64,000 nt of DNA, taken from NCBI RefSeq assembly GCF_014202315.1, contig NZ_JACHGN010000018.1:186001-250000 (forward strand), given 5' to 3'. The DNA is from Thermocatellispora tengchongensis. GTDB taxonomy: Bacteria; Actinomycetota; Actinomycetes; Streptosporangiales; Streptosporangiaceae. Every line of letters starts with the position of its first letter. The first letter of the stretch is position 1. Both the position numbers and the translations under genes were made by a program. Below are positions 35,641-44,781 of the stretch, in pieces. The notes under the pieces are model-generated. The model was not told the DNA's origin and did no database searches. It worked only from the letters and a program-made list of their open reading frames with translations.

Positions 35641-36642
35641 TCAGGCGGGTCGTACGAGGGCCGAGCCGGCCATGGCGCGCACCGTCGCGGCGAGGCCGTC
35701 GTCCAGGGACACCTCCGGCCGCCACCCCGTCGCGGCCCGGAACGCCGAGGAGTCGATCGCGTAGCCGACCGAGTCGGTCGCCGCCGCCTCGGGCGGGGCC
35801 GGGACCGAGGCCACCGGCACCGGCGGCGCGCCGGTGGCCGCCGCGACCAGCTCGGCGATCCGCGTGAACAGGGCCCTGAGCGGGGTGCCCACGCCCGTGC
35901 CGACCACCCAGTGCCGGCCGGCCAGCGCGTCGGCGTGGTCGAGCGCGGCCAGGAACGCCCGCGCCGCGTCCTCGACGTACAGCAGGTCGCGCTCGACCGT
36001 CCCGTCGTGCCACATGGTCAGCGGCTCGCCCGCCAGCGCGCGGCGGATCATCGTCGCGCACACGCCCCGGTCCGGCGCCACCGAGGCCGGGCCCTGCCCG
36101 AAGACGGTGGGCAGGCGCAGGACGACGCCCCGGAGCACGCCCTCGGCCGACGCCTGCTTCAGCGCCCGCTCGGCGCCGAGCTTGTGCCGGCCGTACACGC
36201 TGACGGGGGCGTCGGGCTCGGTGCCGTCGATCCGCCCCCCGACCGGCGCGCACACCTGCGAGGCGGACCCGGCGAACACCACCACCGGCGGCGGCCCCGC
36301 ACGGCGTGCCCCGCGCAGGGCGCCGACCGTGTCGAGGAGGACGCCGAGGTTGGCCCGCTCGCCCAGGCCGTCGGACTCGGACGCCCGCCACGTGGCCGCG
36401 CCCTCGATCCTGGCCACCAGGTGCACCACCGCGTCGGCGCCGGCGACAGCGTCGGCCACGGCGGAGGGAGAGGTCAGGTCGGCCTCGCGCACCTCGACCT
36501 CGGCCGCGCCGGCCGGCACCGCGCTGGGCCTGCGGGCCACCGCGCGCAGCCGCACGGGACGCCGGGACAGGGCCGCCGTGACGGCCGAGCCGATGAAGCC
36601 GGAAGCGCCGAGGACGGTGACCAGCGGCCTGCGGGAATTCAC
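35641..36642 (-). CDS. NDP-hexose 4-ketoreductase
   Basis: Extended short-chain dehydrogenase, 333 aa, of the family that reduces the 4-keto group as the last step of deoxysugar synthesis (EryBIV/EvaE-like). Nucleotide-binding GASGFIGSA is at residues 12-20, and the catalytic Tyr-Lys pair is in VSVYGRHKLG. GTG 36642 follows GAAGGGAG. Its promoter carries two cluster boxes. It converges with the glycosyltransferase at 34302 with a gap of 79 bp. The stereochemistry of the new hydroxyl is not predictable from sequence alone. Confidence 0.85.
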   Translation of the reverse strand: MNSRRPLVTVLGASGFIGSAVTAALSRRPVRLRAVARRPSAVPAGAAEVEVREADLTSPSAVADAVAGADAVVHLVARIEGAATWRASESDGLGERANLGVLLDTVGALRGARRAGPPPVVVFAGSASQVCAPVGGRIDGTEPDAPVSVYGRHKLGAERALKQASAEGVLRGVVLRLPTVFGQGPASVAPDRGVCATMIRRALAGEPLTMWHDGTVERDLLYVEDAARAFLAALDHADALAGRHWVVGTGVGTPLRALFTRIAELVAAATGAPPVPVASVPAPPEAAATDSVGYAIDSSAFRAATGWRPEVSLDDGLAATVRAMAGSALVRPA

Positions 36643-36690
36643 CGCGCGGCTCCCTTCGGATTAATTCGCGCAAAAAGGTTCCGCGGGCCC

Positions 36691-36742
36691 AGCATAATAG
36701 CGCCCGCCGAGCCGCCAACCCCTATTCTCGAATACCCCTAAC
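36691..36742 (-). promoter_or_regulatory. cluster promoter with two tandem TAGGGGT boxes (4-ketoreductase)
   Basis: On the minus strand, GTTAGGGGT (36734-36742) is followed 16 nt later by AATAGGGGTT (36716-36725), which overlaps TTGGCG as -35 (36713-36718). TATGCT as -10 lies at 36691-36696 with a 16-nt spacer. This is the best-formed example of the class and the only one with two strong boxes. Confidence 0.7.
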
Positions 36743-36793
36743 CTGGCCCGGACGTGCCGGATTCGGCTGGTCCGGCGGCTATCCTTGCGAATT

Positions 36794-37405
36794 ATGTGGG
36801 TAGACGAACTGGCCGTCGCGGGCGCTCTGAAGTTCACTCCGCAGCGGTTTCCCGACGAGCGCGGGGTGTTCGCCTCGCCGTTTCAGGCGCCGGTTTTCCA
36901 GGAACGCGCCGGAAAGCCGCTGTTCCCGATCGCGCAGAGCAGTCTCAGCGTCTCGCGGCGCGGCGTGGTCCGCGGCCTGCACTTCACGCTGAGCCCGCCC
37001 GGCATGGCCCGGTACGTTCACTGCCCCAGAGGGCGGGCGCTGGACATCGTCGTGGACGTGCGGCTGGGCTCGCCCACGTTCGGCGCGTACGACTCGGTGC
37101 TGCTCGACGACGCCTTCCGCGCCGTCTACCTGCCGGTCGGCGTGGCGCACGCCTTCGTGTCGCTGGAGGACGACACCGTGATGTCCTACCTGATCTCGCT
37201 GAGCTACTCGCCGGAGCACGAGCACTCCCTGTCGGTCTTCGATCCCGCCATCGGGGTGGACCTCCCCGGCGACATCGACCCCATCATGTCCGCCAGGGAC
37301 CGCGACGCGATGACGCTGGAGCAGGCGCGCGAGCGCGGGCTGCTCCCCGACTACGCCACCTGCCAGAAGCTGGAACTGGCGCTGTCGGCGGGCGCGGCCC
37401 GATGA
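36794..37405 (+). CDS. dTDP-4-keto-6-deoxyhexose 3,5-epimerase (or 5-epimerase)
   Basis: RmlC-like cupin, 203 aa, inverting C5 (and possibly C3) of a TDP-4-keto sugar and so leading to the L-series. Conserved motifs are RFPDERGVF, the catalytic-His RGLHF, DIVVDVRLGSPTFG and the Tyr/His region YLPVGVAHAF. ATG 36794 is used; there is no ribosome site, but TATCCT ends 8 nt upstream, suggesting a leaderless mRNA. TTG 36785 is a poorer option. It overlaps the 2,3-dehydratase gene by 4 bp and is divergent from the 4-ketoreductase. Confidence 0.9.
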   Translation: MWVDELAVAGALKFTPQRFPDERGVFASPFQAPVFQERAGKPLFPIAQSSLSVSRRGVVRGLHFTLSPPGMARYVHCPRGRALDIVVDVRLGSPTFGAYDSVLLDDAFRAVYLPVGVAHAFVSLEDDTVMSYLISLSYSPEHEHSLSVFDPAIGVDLPGDIDPIMSARDRDAMTLEQARERGLLPDYATCQKLELALSAGAAR

Positions 37406-38826
37406 CCACCGCACCGCCGTGGGCGGACGGCCTCGCCCGCCGGATCGCCGAGTCGGCGCTCGCCTGGGAGAGCGGGCCGGCCGAGGTGGACGCGTTCCGC
37501 GCCTGGTTCGCCGAACGCGCGCGGACCTCCGCGGCGCTCGTCCGGCGGGTGCCGCTGGACTCCCTCACGGGCTGGCAAAACGGGGCCGACGTCATCCGGC
37601 ACGCCAGCGGCCGGTTCTTCACCATCGAGGGGCTGGACATCCACGTACGCGACCGGCCGGTCCCCCACTGGCGCCAGCCGATCATCAACCAGCCCGAGAT
37701 CGGCATCCTCGGCATTCTGGTCAAGGAGTTCGACGGGGTCATGCACTGCCTGATGCAGGCCAAGGTCGAGCCCGGCAACAGCAACGGGCTGCAGCTCTCG
37801 CCCACGGTGCAGGCCACCCGCAGCAACTACACCCGGGTGCACGGCGGCCGGCAGGTGCCCTATCTCGACTACTTCCGCGACCTTTCGGGATCGCGGGTCA
37901 TCGCCGACGTGCGCCAGTCGGAGCAGGGGTCGGCGTTCTACCAGAAGCGCAACCGCAACATGATCGTCGAGACCACCGACGACGTCGAGGTGCTCGACGG
38001 CTTCCGGTGGATGACGCTCGGCCAGATGCATCGCGTGCTCGCCCTCGACGACCTGGTCAACATGGACGCCCGCACGGTCATGTCGTGCCTGCCGTTCGCG
38101 ACCAGCGACCCGGCCGGGCGCGAGGAGGGCGACGGCTTCCGCGCGGCGCTGCTGCGCTCCTGCGACGGCACCAGCCCCGCCCTGCACCGGCTCGGCGAGA
38201 TCCTGAGCTGGGTGACCGACGCCAGGACCAGGATCGACGTCAGCACCTCCCTCATCCCGCTGCGCGAGGTGAGCGGCTGGCGGCGCACCGAGGAGCGGAT
38301 CTCGCACGAGACCGGCCTGTTCTTCAGCGTGATCGGCGTCGATGTCGAGGCGACCGGCCGCGAGGTCGCGCACTGGACGCAGCCGATGATCGAGCCCCAC
38401 GGCACCGGCCTGGTGGCGTTCCTGTGCCGGCGGATCGACGGCGTGCTGCACGTGCTGGTGCAGGCCCAGGTCGAGGCGGGGTACGTCGATGTGATCGAGC
38501 TGGCCCCGACCGTGCAGTGCACGCCCGACAACTACTCCTGCCTGCCGGCCGACGCCCGTCCGCCGTTCCTGGACGAGGTGCTGCTGGCCCGCCCGGAACA
38601 GATCCGGTTCACCGCCGTCCTGTCGGAGGAGGGCGGCCGGTTCTTCCACGCCCGCAACCGCTACACGATCATCGAGGTGGAGCCGGACGCCGACCTGGCC
38701 CACCCCAACTACCGCTGGGTCACCATGGCTCAGCTCGCCGACCTGCTGCGGCACAGCCACTACCTCAACGTGCAGGCCCGCAGCCTGGTCGCCTGCCTGC
38801 ACAGCCTGACGAGCGCCCGGGACTGA
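37402..38826 (+). CDS. NDP-hexose 2,3-dehydratase (EvaA-like)
   Basis: C2-deoxygenating dehydratase, 474 aa, made of two homologous halves (about 1-235 and 240-474), as in EvaA, TylX3 and DnmT. Each half repeats blocks such as HWRQPII / HWTQPMI, LMQAKVEPGN / LVQAQVEAGY and ELAPTVQCTPDNY / LSPTVQATRSNY. ATG 37402 overlaps the epimerase stop. It removes the C2 hydroxyl of TDP-4-keto-6-deoxyglucose to give the 3,4-diketo-2,6-dideoxy intermediate for the aminotransferase (pathway knowledge). Confidence 0.93.
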   Translation: MTTAPPWADGLARRIAESALAWESGPAEVDAFRAWFAERARTSAALVRRVPLDSLTGWQNGADVIRHASGRFFTIEGLDIHVRDRPVPHWRQPIINQPEIGILGILVKEFDGVMHCLMQAKVEPGNSNGLQLSPTVQATRSNYTRVHGGRQVPYLDYFRDLSGSRVIADVRQSEQGSAFYQKRNRNMIVETTDDVEVLDGFRWMTLGQMHRVLALDDLVNMDARTVMSCLPFATSDPAGREEGDGFRAALLRSCDGTSPALHRLGEILSWVTDARTRIDVSTSLIPLREVSGWRRTEERISHETGLFFSVIGVDVEATGREVAHWTQPMIEPHGTGLVAFLCRRIDGVLHVLVQAQVEAGYVDVIELAPTVQCTPDNYSCLPADARPPFLDEVLLARPEQIRFTAVLSEEGGRFFHARNRYTIIEVEPDADLAHPNYRWVTMAQLADLLRHSHYLNVQARSLVACLHSLTSARD

Positions 38827-38856
38827 CCCCGTCCCGGGCGCCCGTCCCGCGCGGGC

Positions 38857-39966
38857 TCACAGGGCGGCCAGCACCTCGCGTACGGCGAGGATCACCTTCT
38901 CCTGGGTGTCCAGCGGCAGCGCCGGGTACATCGGCAGCGAGAAGATCTCCTCCGCCAGCCGCTCGGTCGTCGGCAGCGACCCCTTCTCGTAGCCGAGGTG
39001 CGCGAAGCCCGTCATCGTGTGCACCGGCCAGGGGTAGCTGATGTTCAGGAAGATGTCGTACGCCTTCAGCGCCTCGATGATGTCGTCACGGCGCGGGTGG
39101 CGCACCACGTACACGTAGTAGACGTGCTCGTTGCCGGGCGCGGTGGCCGGGAGCGTCAGCTCGGTGTCGCCGAGCCCCTCCTCGTACCGGCGGGCGACCG
39201 CGCGGCGGCCCTCCACGTACGCGTCCAGCCGGGTGAGCTTGCGCCGCAGGATCTCGGCCTGCACCTCGTCCAGGCGGCTGTTGTGGCCGGGGGTCGCCAC
39301 GACGTAGTAGCGCTCCTCCATGCCGTAGTAGCGCAGCCGGCGCAGGTTGCGGGCCACCTCGTCGTCGGAGGTCACCACCGCGCCGCCGTCGCCGTACGCG
39401 CCCAGGACCTTGGTCGGGTAGAACGAGTACGCCGCCGCGTGGCCCATCGTGCCGGCCGGCTCGCCGTGGTGGCGGGCGGCGTGCGCCTGGGCGCAGTCCT
39501 CCAGGATCACCAGGTCGTGCTGCGCGGCCAGGGCCCGCAGCGGCGCCATGTCCACGCACTGGCCGTACAGGTGGACCGGCAGCAGGCAGCGCGTCCGCTC
39601 GGTGATCAGGTCCTTCACCTGGGCGACGTCCATCAGGTAGTGGTCGGGGTCCACGTCGGCGAACACGGGGACCGCCCCCACGGCGTCGATCGCGACCACG
39701 GTGGGCGCGGCCGTGTTGGAGACCGTGATCACCTCGTCGCCGGGGCCGACGCCGAGCGCCTGGAGCGCGAGCTTGATGGCGTTGGTGCCGTTGTCCACGC
39801 CGACGCAGTGGGCCGCGCCGTGGTAGGCGGCGAACTCCTCCTCGAACCCGCGGACGCTCTCGCCGAGGATCAGCCGGCCGGACTCGAACACCTTCTCCAC
39901 GGCGGCCAGCAGGTCGGCCCGTTCCTTCTCGTACTCGGGCAGGTAGTCCCAGACTCGTGTGGTCAT
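38857..39966 (-). CDS. TDP-3-keto-hexose aminotransferase (DegT/DnrJ/EryC1 family)
   Basis: PLP-dependent sugar aminotransferase, 369 aa. Conserved features are [20 protein letters not shown] at the phosphate-binding site, ILEDCAQAH and the Schiff-base Lys in [15 protein letters not shown]. This lysine context matches the 3-aminotransferases of 2,3,6-trideoxy-3-aminosugar routes (EvaB-like). ATG 39966 follows GAGAGGGA; the frame is open farther upstream. With the 2,3-dehydratase, epimerase and 4-ketoreductase it gives a 3-amino-2,3,6-trideoxyhexose; no sugar C-, N- or O-methyltransferase is present in this window. Confidence 0.92.
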   Translation of the reverse strand: MTTRVWDYLPEYEKERADLLAAVEKVFESGRLILGESVRGFEEEFAAYHGAAHCVGVDNGTNAIKLALQALGVGPGDEVITVSNTAAPTVVAIDAVGAVPVFADVDPDHYLMDVAQVKDLITERTRCLLPVHLYGQCVDMAPLRALAAQHDLVILEDCAQAHAARHHGEPAGTMGHAAAYSFYPTKVLGAYGDGGAVVTSDDEVARNLRRLRYYGMEERYYVVATPGHNSRLDEVQAEILRRKLTRLDAYVEGRRAVARRYEEGLGDTELTLPATAPGNEHVYYVYVVRHPRRDDIIEALKAYDIFLNISYPWPVHTMTGFAHLGYEKGSLPTTERLAEEIFSLPMYPALPLDTQEKVILAVREVLAAL

Positions 39967-40010
39967 GCGGGCGGTGTCCCTCTCGGTCTCGTCCACGATC
40001 TGCCAGGCAC

Positions 40011-40047
40011 AGCACACTGCGCGACGCCGGGCCGGACAACCCCTAAC
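40011..40047 (-). promoter_or_regulatory. TTAGGGGTTG-type cluster promoter (aminotransferase)
   Basis: Minus strand GTTAGGGGTT (40038-40047) overlaps TTGTCC as -35 (40034-40039); TGTGCT stands 17 nt downstream (40011-40016). The aminotransferase ATG follows 45 nt later. Confidence 0.65.
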
Positions 40048-40074
40048 GGCCCCCTGACCGGCCCGGGGACGCGG

Positions 40075-40839
40075 CTACGCCATGGGATGGCCGGGTACGA
40101 CGCGCTCGGCGATGACCCGCAGCACCTCGCGCGAGTGGTCGCTCAGGTAGAAGTGGCCGCCGGGGAAGACCCGGACGTCGAAGCCGCCCGTGGTGTGCCC
40201 GCGCCACGCCTCCGCCTCGGCCACGGTCACCTTCGGGTCGCGGTCGCCCAGGATCGCGGTGATCGGGCAGGCCAGCGGGGGCCCCGGCCGGTAGGCGTAG
40301 GTCTCCGAGGCGCGGTAGTCGGCCCGGATCGCCGGCAGCACCATGCGCAGGACGTCCTCGTCCTCCAGCAGCCGCGAGTCGGTGCCCCGCAGCCGCGCCA
40401 CATCGCGCAACAGCTCCTCGTCGCCCAGCTCGTGCACCCGCTCCTCGCGCGTGGTCGAGGGCGCGCGCCGGCCCGAGGCGAAGAGCCACGCGAGCGGGGC
40501 CCCGTGGTCGCGCTCCAGCCGGAGGGCGACCTCGAAGGCCAGCGTCGCGCCCATGCTGTGCCCGAACAGCGCGAGCGGCAGGTCGAGCAGCGGCGCGAGC
40601 ACCCGGGCGACCTGGTCGGCCAGCTCCGGGATGGTCTCCACGCACGGCTCCGAGCGCCGGTCCTGCCGCCCCGGGTACTGCACCGACAAGACGTCCACGG
40701 CCGGCGCGAGCGCCTGGGAGACCGGCCGGAAGAACGGCGCCGAACCGCCCGCGTGCGGCAGGCACACCAGCCGGACGGACGCCCCCGGCGCGGGGGTGTA
40801 GCGGCGGACCCACAGATCCGAGTCGAGCCGAACGGTCAT
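40075..40839 (-). CDS. type II thioesterase
   Basis: Stand-alone alpha/beta-hydrolase thioesterase, 254 aa, that removes stalled or wrong acyl groups from PKS carrier domains. It shows CLPHAGGSAPFFRP at the start, the nucleophile elbow FGHSMGA (Ser95), a late Asp in ILGDRDPKV and the catalytic His in PGGHFYL. ATG 40839 overlaps the 4,6-dehydratase stop by 4 bp, so the two genes share an operon. Confidence 0.93.
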   Translation of the reverse strand: MTVRLDSDLWVRRYTPAPGASVRLVCLPHAGGSAPFFRPVSQALAPAVDVLSVQYPGRQDRRSEPCVETIPELADQVARVLAPLLDLPLALFGHSMGATLAFEVALRLERDHGAPLAWLFASGRRAPSTTREERVHELGDEELLRDVARLRGTDSRLLEDEDVLRMVLPAIRADYRASETYAYRPGPPLACPITAILGDRDPKVTVAEAEAWRGHTTGGFDVRVFPGGHFYLSDHSREVLRVIAERVVPGHPMA

Positions 40840-41825
40840 AGACGCACTTCCTGTCGCTGCTTGAGCGGCTCCCACCACTCCCGGTTCCGCCTGTACCAGT
40901 CCACGGTGTCGCGCAGGCCCTCGCGCAGCGGGATCGCGGCCCGGAACCCCAGCTCCCGCTCGATCTTGCCCGTGGACAGCGAGTAGCGCCGGTCGTGCCC
41001 GAGGCGGTCGCCGACGTACTCGATGCGGGACGCGTCGGCGCCCATGATGGCCAGCAGCTCCATCGTGAGCTCCAGATTCGTCAGCTCGTTGCCGCCCCCG
41101 ATGTTGTACGTGCCGCCGGGGCGGCCGGCCGCCGCCACCAGGGCCAGGGCGCGGCAGTGGTCGTCCACGTGGATCCAGTCGCGCACGTTGCGGCCGTCGC
41201 CGTACAGCGGGACCGTGCGGCCCTCCAGCAGGTTCGTGATGAACAGCGGGATCAGCTTCTCCGGGAACTGGTACGGGCCGTACGTGTTGGAGCCCCGGGT
41301 GACGCAGACGGGCAGGCCGTGCGTACGGTGGTAGGCCCGCGCCAGCAACTCCGCCCCCGCCTTGGACGCCGAGTACGGTGAGTTGGGCTCCAGCGACCGG
41401 TCCTCGTCCCAGGAGCCGGACGCGATCGAGCCGTACACCTCGTCGGTCGAGACGACCACCACCTTGGCGACCCGGGCCTCCATCGCCGCCTGGAGCACGG
41501 TGTGGGTGCCCACGACGTTGGTGCGCACGAAGTCGCGCGAGTCGGCGATCGACCGGTCCACGTGCGACTCGGCGGCGAAGTGCACGACGACGTCGCCGGC
41601 GCACAGCGACTCGGCCATGAAGCCGCCGTCGCACACGTCGCCCCGCGTGAACGTCAGCCGCGGATCGTCCAGCACCGGCGCCAGGTTGGCCCGCGTGCCG
41701 GCGTAGGTCAGCTTGTCCAGGACGCGGACCTCCAGGCCGGCGTCGTCGATGTAGTGCCCTCCCAGGAGCCTGCGCACGAAGTTCGAGCCGATGAAACCGG
41801 CGCCGCCGGTCACGACGATTCGCAT
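40836..41825 (-). CDS. dTDP-glucose 4,6-dehydratase
   Basis: RmlB-type extended SDR, 329 aa, converting TDP-glucose to TDP-4-keto-6-deoxyglucose, the committed step for all deoxysugars here. It has NAD-binding GGAGFIGSNF, HFAAESHVDRSI, the acid/base STDEVYGS, the YSASKAG Tyr-Lys and RGSNTYGPYQFPEKLIP. ATG 41825 follows GAGAGGCGGG. No glucose-1-phosphate thymidylyltransferase is in the window; it may be elsewhere or housekeeping. Confidence 0.95.
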   Translation of the reverse strand: MRIVVTGGAGFIGSNFVRRLLGGHYIDDAGLEVRVLDKLTYAGTRANLAPVLDDPRLTFTRGDVCDGGFMAESLCAGDVVVHFAAESHVDRSIADSRDFVRTNVVGTHTVLQAAMEARVAKVVVVSTDEVYGSIASGSWDEDRSLEPNSPYSASKAGAELLARAYHRTHGLPVCVTRGSNTYGPYQFPEKLIPLFITNLLEGRTVPLYGDGRNVRDWIHVDDHCRALALVAAAGRPGGTYNIGGGNELTNLELTMELLAIMGADASRIEYVGDRLGHDRRYSLSTGKIERELGFRAAIPLREGLRDTVDWYRRNREWWEPLKQRQEVRL

Positions 41826-41904
41826 GAGCCCGCCTCTCGAAGTCGGGTGGCGGTGACGTGCATGACATTGCGGCCGTACGACGACGTGGGTTCCGGCCGC
41901 TCGC

Positions 41905-41943
41905 AGCGTAGGCCGCCCTCGCCCCCTAGCGGCAACCCCTAAT
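41905..41943 (-). promoter_or_regulatory. TTAGGGGTTG-type cluster promoter (4,6-dehydratase)
   Basis: Minus strand ATTAGGGGTT (41934-41943) overlaps TTGCCG as -35 (41930-41935). A second CTAGGGGG (41922-41929) lies just downstream in the spacer, and TACGCT (41905-41910) could be the -10 with a 19-nt spacer. Confidence 0.6.
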
Positions 41944-41951
41944 CGGCCCGG

Positions 41952-42797
41952 TCACTCGCCGGCCGGGACCGGCGGCGGCTCCCCGGCCAGCAGCAGCCTC
42001 GTCTGGGCCCGCAGCCCGTCGGCGTGCCGGGGGTGGGTGAGCACCAGGAAGCGCTCCGCGCGGACCGCCTCCACGACGGCGGCGGCCACCTCGGCCGGGT
42101 CGATGCCGTGCCGGACGCTGTCCTCGGCGAACGCGCGCATGGCGGCGCCGTCGTCGCTGTCGCCGGTCGCGGCGAGCTCCGGGGGCCGGTTCCGCTCGGA
42201 GCGGGCGATCCCGGTCCGCACCACCCCGGGGCACAGGGCGGTGACCTTCAGCCGCGACCCGGCCAGCCGCAGGTCCTGGGCCAGGCACTGGGTGGCGGCG
42301 AAGGCGGCGTACTTGCTGACCGCGTACGGCGCCGCGTACGGGCCGGCGAGCAGCCCCGCCACCGACACGGTGTTCACGATGTGCCCCTCGGTGCCCTGCT
42401 CGATCATCCGCGGCACGAACGCGCGGATGCCGTGCAACACCCCCCAGGTGTTGACGCCGAACGACCAGGCGAAGTCGGCCGGCTCGCGGGTCCAGATCCG
42501 GCCCCCGCACAGCACGCCGGCGTTGTTGCACAGCAGGTGCACCTCGCCGAACTCGGCGAACGCCCGGTCGGCCAGGTCCCGCACCGCCGCGGCGTCGCTG
42601 ACGTCCGTCACCTGGGTCAGCACCTTGCCGGCCTCCGGCGCCGAGGCGGCCAGCCGGGCGGTGGCGGCCAGCTCCTTCTCCTCGATGTCGGACAGCATCA
42701 GCGCCATGCCCTCGGCGGCGAACCTGCGGGCCATGGCCCGGCCGATGCCGCCCGCGGCGCCGGTGATCACGGCGACCCTGCCCGCCAGCCGCTTCAC
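41952..42797 (-). CDS. SDR-family oxidoreductase
   Basis: Classical short-chain dehydrogenase, 281 aa. Cofactor motif TGAAGGIGRA (about 12-21), NNAG, catalytic Ser in VNTVSVAGL and YAVSK are present; LSDIEE after the second strand (Asp) suggests NAD preference. GTG 42797 overlaps the epoxidase stop and follows AGGAGA. It is translationally coupled to the epoxidase, so a tailoring oxidation or reduction of the polyketide is likely; the exact substrate cannot be given. Confidence 0.88.
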   Translation of the reverse strand: MKRLAGRVAVITGAAGGIGRAMARRFAAEGMALMLSDIEEKELAATARLAASAPEAGKVLTQVTDVSDAAAVRDLADRAFAEFGEVHLLCNNAGVLCGGRIWTREPADFAWSFGVNTWGVLHGIRAFVPRMIEQGTEGHIVNTVSVAGLLAGPYAAPYAVSKYAAFAATQCLAQDLRLAGSRLKVTALCPGVVRTGIARSERNRPPELAATGDSDDGAAMRAFAEDSVRHGIDPAEVAAAVVEAVRAERFLVLTHPRHADGLRAQTRLLLAGEPPPVPAGE

Positions 42798-44206
42798 GCG
42801 TGTCTCCTGGCCGTCGATGTCACTGTGTCCAGTTCCTTCCGGGTGATCGGCGGTTCGCCGAGCGGCGGGTGGGCGGGCGGGCGGCGCAGCGCGGCCACCA
42901 CGCCGGGCGCCTGAAGGCCGGCGAGCGGGCCCGAGAGGGTGTTCACGTCGATCACGGCGGCGCTCACCTCGGGGTCGCGCAGCGCGGCGGAGCCGAGCAG
43001 GTCGCCGAACTCGGGGCCGCCCTCCGGCGGGCGCCGGGTCAGGCGGGGGTCGGCCGACCGGACGCGGCAGCCGGGATAGCGGACGTCCAGCGAGGTCGCC
43101 AGCAGCCAGGGATCGTCCGCGGCCGCCGCCACCGCCCGCTGCGCCTCCCGGGTGCCGGCGGGGCCGGGCGCCCGCGCGAGCGCGCGGTCCAGCGCCTCGG
43201 CGGCGTGGGCGGCGGCGCTCATCCCGTGGCCGTGCACCGGATTGAACGCCGCCAGCGCGTCGCCCAGCACCACGAGCCCTTCGGGCCAGGCCGCCATGTC
43301 GGCCCAGCGCAGCCTCCGGTTGGCCGTGCTGCGGGAGCCGTAGACCGGGGTGAGCGGCTCGGCGCCGGCGATGAGCGTGCCGATCAGCGGGTGGCGGACC
43401 CGCCGGGCGCACTCGGCGAAGTCCTCCTCGGCCATGGACGGCTCGCCGCCCCGCGTGCCGGACAGCGTCACGATCCAGCGGCCGTCCTCGATCGGCAGCA
43501 GCACCGCGTTCCGGCCTGGCACCGGCTCGCGGTGGTCGGCGTAGATCGCCACCAGCGGGAACCCCTCCCGCGCCCCGGGCGGCGCCCGGAACACCCGGGT
43601 CGCGTACGCGGTGCCGGGGTCGATCACCTCCTCCTCCGGCACGGCGGCGCCCAGCTCGGCCAGCCAGCGCGAGAGCTGCGACCCGCGCCCGGCGGCGTTG
43701 ACCACCACGTCGGCGGGCAGCTCGCGCTCCGGCCCGCCGTCACGGGGCCGGACGCGGACGCCGGTGACCGCGCCCGGCCCGCCGCGCAGACCGGTCACGT
43801 CGGCCCCCTCCACCAGGGTGATCCGAGGGTCCGCGAGCACGGCCCGCCCGACGACCCAGTCCAGCAGCTCCCGGCTGCACGCGAAGATGTGCCTGGTCGA
43901 GGGGAAGCGCCGCTGCCAGCCGTACGCGGACATGGACACCACGCCGCCCGGCATGCCGACGCGGCGCGCGCCCGCGGCCTCCAGGCGGTCCGACGTGCCG
44001 GGCAGCAGCGCGTCCAGCGCCCGGACCCCGCCGCTCATCAGCAGGTGGGCGTGGCGCGCCTGGGGCACCCCGCGGCGGGGACGCGGCCCGGAGGGCAGCG
44101 CGTCGCGCTCGACGAGCGTCACCCTGCCGACCCGCCTGGCCAGCACGGAGGCCGCGAGCATGCCCGCGAGCCCCGCGCCGGCGACCACCGCTGTTCCCGT
44201 AGGCAT
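42794..44206 (-). CDS. FAD-dependent polyene epoxidase (MonCI/Lsd18-like)
   Basis: Flavin monooxygenase of 470 aa closely resembling the epoxidases of polyether ionophore pathways (MonCI, Lsd18) from memory. It has FAD motif GAGLAGM, then GVPQARHAHLLMSGG, YGWQRRFPSTRHIFACSRELLDW (spread over two blocks), PIEDGRWIVTLSGTRGGEP and the GD motif LGDALAAFNPVHGHGMSAA (D316). It should epoxidise one or more trisubstituted E-alkenes of the PKS chain before ring closure. ATG 44206 follows GGAGGAGG. The epoxide hydrolase gene is 64 bp upstream. Confidence 0.9.
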   Translation of the reverse strand: MPTGTAVVAGAGLAGMLAASVLARRVGRVTLVERDALPSGPRPRRGVPQARHAHLLMSGGVRALDALLPGTSDRLEAAGARRVGMPGGVVSMSAYGWQRRFPSTRHIFACSRELLDWVVGRAVLADPRITLVEGADVTGLRGGPGAVTGVRVRPRDGGPERELPADVVVNAAGRGSQLSRWLAELGAAVPEEEVIDPGTAYATRVFRAPPGAREGFPLVAIYADHREPVPGRNAVLLPIEDGRWIVTLSGTRGGEPSMAEEDFAECARRVRHPLIGTLIAGAEPLTPVYGSRSTANRRLRWADMAAWPEGLVVLGDALAAFNPVHGHGMSAAAHAAEALDRALARAPGPAGTREAQRAVAAAADDPWLLATSLDVRYPGCRVRSADPRLTRRPPEGGPEFGDLLGSAALRDPEVSAAVIDVNTLSGPLAGLQAPGVVAALRRPPAHPPLGEPPITRKELDTVTSTARRHA

Positions 44207-44270
44207 AGGCGATCCTCCTCCACCGCACGTCTATCCCGGTGGCGCGCCGCGGTCCACCCCAGTCGGCCCC

Positions 44271-44708
44271 CTACATCTGGACGCTCACGTCCGACTTCCC
44301 CCAGAACACCCGCATGCCGCTGATCAGCCACTCGTGGTCCAGCCGCATGACGGCGAGCAGATCGAAGCGCAGCCGCCCGCGCTCGGGCTCCGAGGGGGGA
44401 GTGACCAGCCCCGCCGCCGCCAGGTCGTGGCCGACCGGCACGTAGTCCATGGTGGCGACGATCGGCACCGCGACGTGCAGGCCGTCCTGCGCCGGGATCG
44501 GGCGTCCGGGCAGCTCCTCGGCCCGGCCCGCCAGCACCCGGGCGAAGTGGGCGCCCAGGGCCGTGCGCCCGATGACCGGAGGTGTCCCCACGGGGTCCTC
44601 GAACCGCACGTCCACGGCGAACAGCCTGAGGAGAGAGGGGAGGTTCCCCGCGTTCACCCGGCGGCAGTATTCCAGTGCCACTTCCTTGCGCACGGTTTCG
44701 TCGATCAT
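44271..44708 (-). CDS. polyether-type epoxide hydrolase/cyclase (MonB/Lsd19-like)
   Basis: SnoaL-fold protein of 145 aa matching the single-domain MonBI/MonBII cyclases and the N-terminal half of Lsd19. It opens TVRKEVALEYCRRVNAG, as those enzymes do. Asp38 (FEDPVG) and Glu65 (EELPGR) fall at the same numbers as the catalytic acid pair I recall for Lsd19 (D38/E65), so epoxide-opening activity is likely. ATG 44708 follows GGGAGAA. It acts on the epoxide(s) made by the neighbouring flavoenzyme, giving tetrahydrofuran or tetrahydropyran rings. A generic SnoaL protein is the alternative. Confidence 0.87.
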   Translation of the reverse strand: MIDETVRKEVALEYCRRVNAGNLPSLLRLFAVDVRFEDPVGTPPVIGRTALGAHFARVLAGRAEELPGRPIPAQDGLHVAVPIVATMDYVPVGHDLAAAGLVTPPSEPERGRLRFDLLAVMRLDHEWLISGMRVFWGKSDVSVQM

Positions 44709-44781
44709 CGGCAATTCTCCCGTCGCGATGACGGCAGGCGTCCCCGGGGGCCTCAACGGCCAAGGGGGGAGGGCCGGACCC

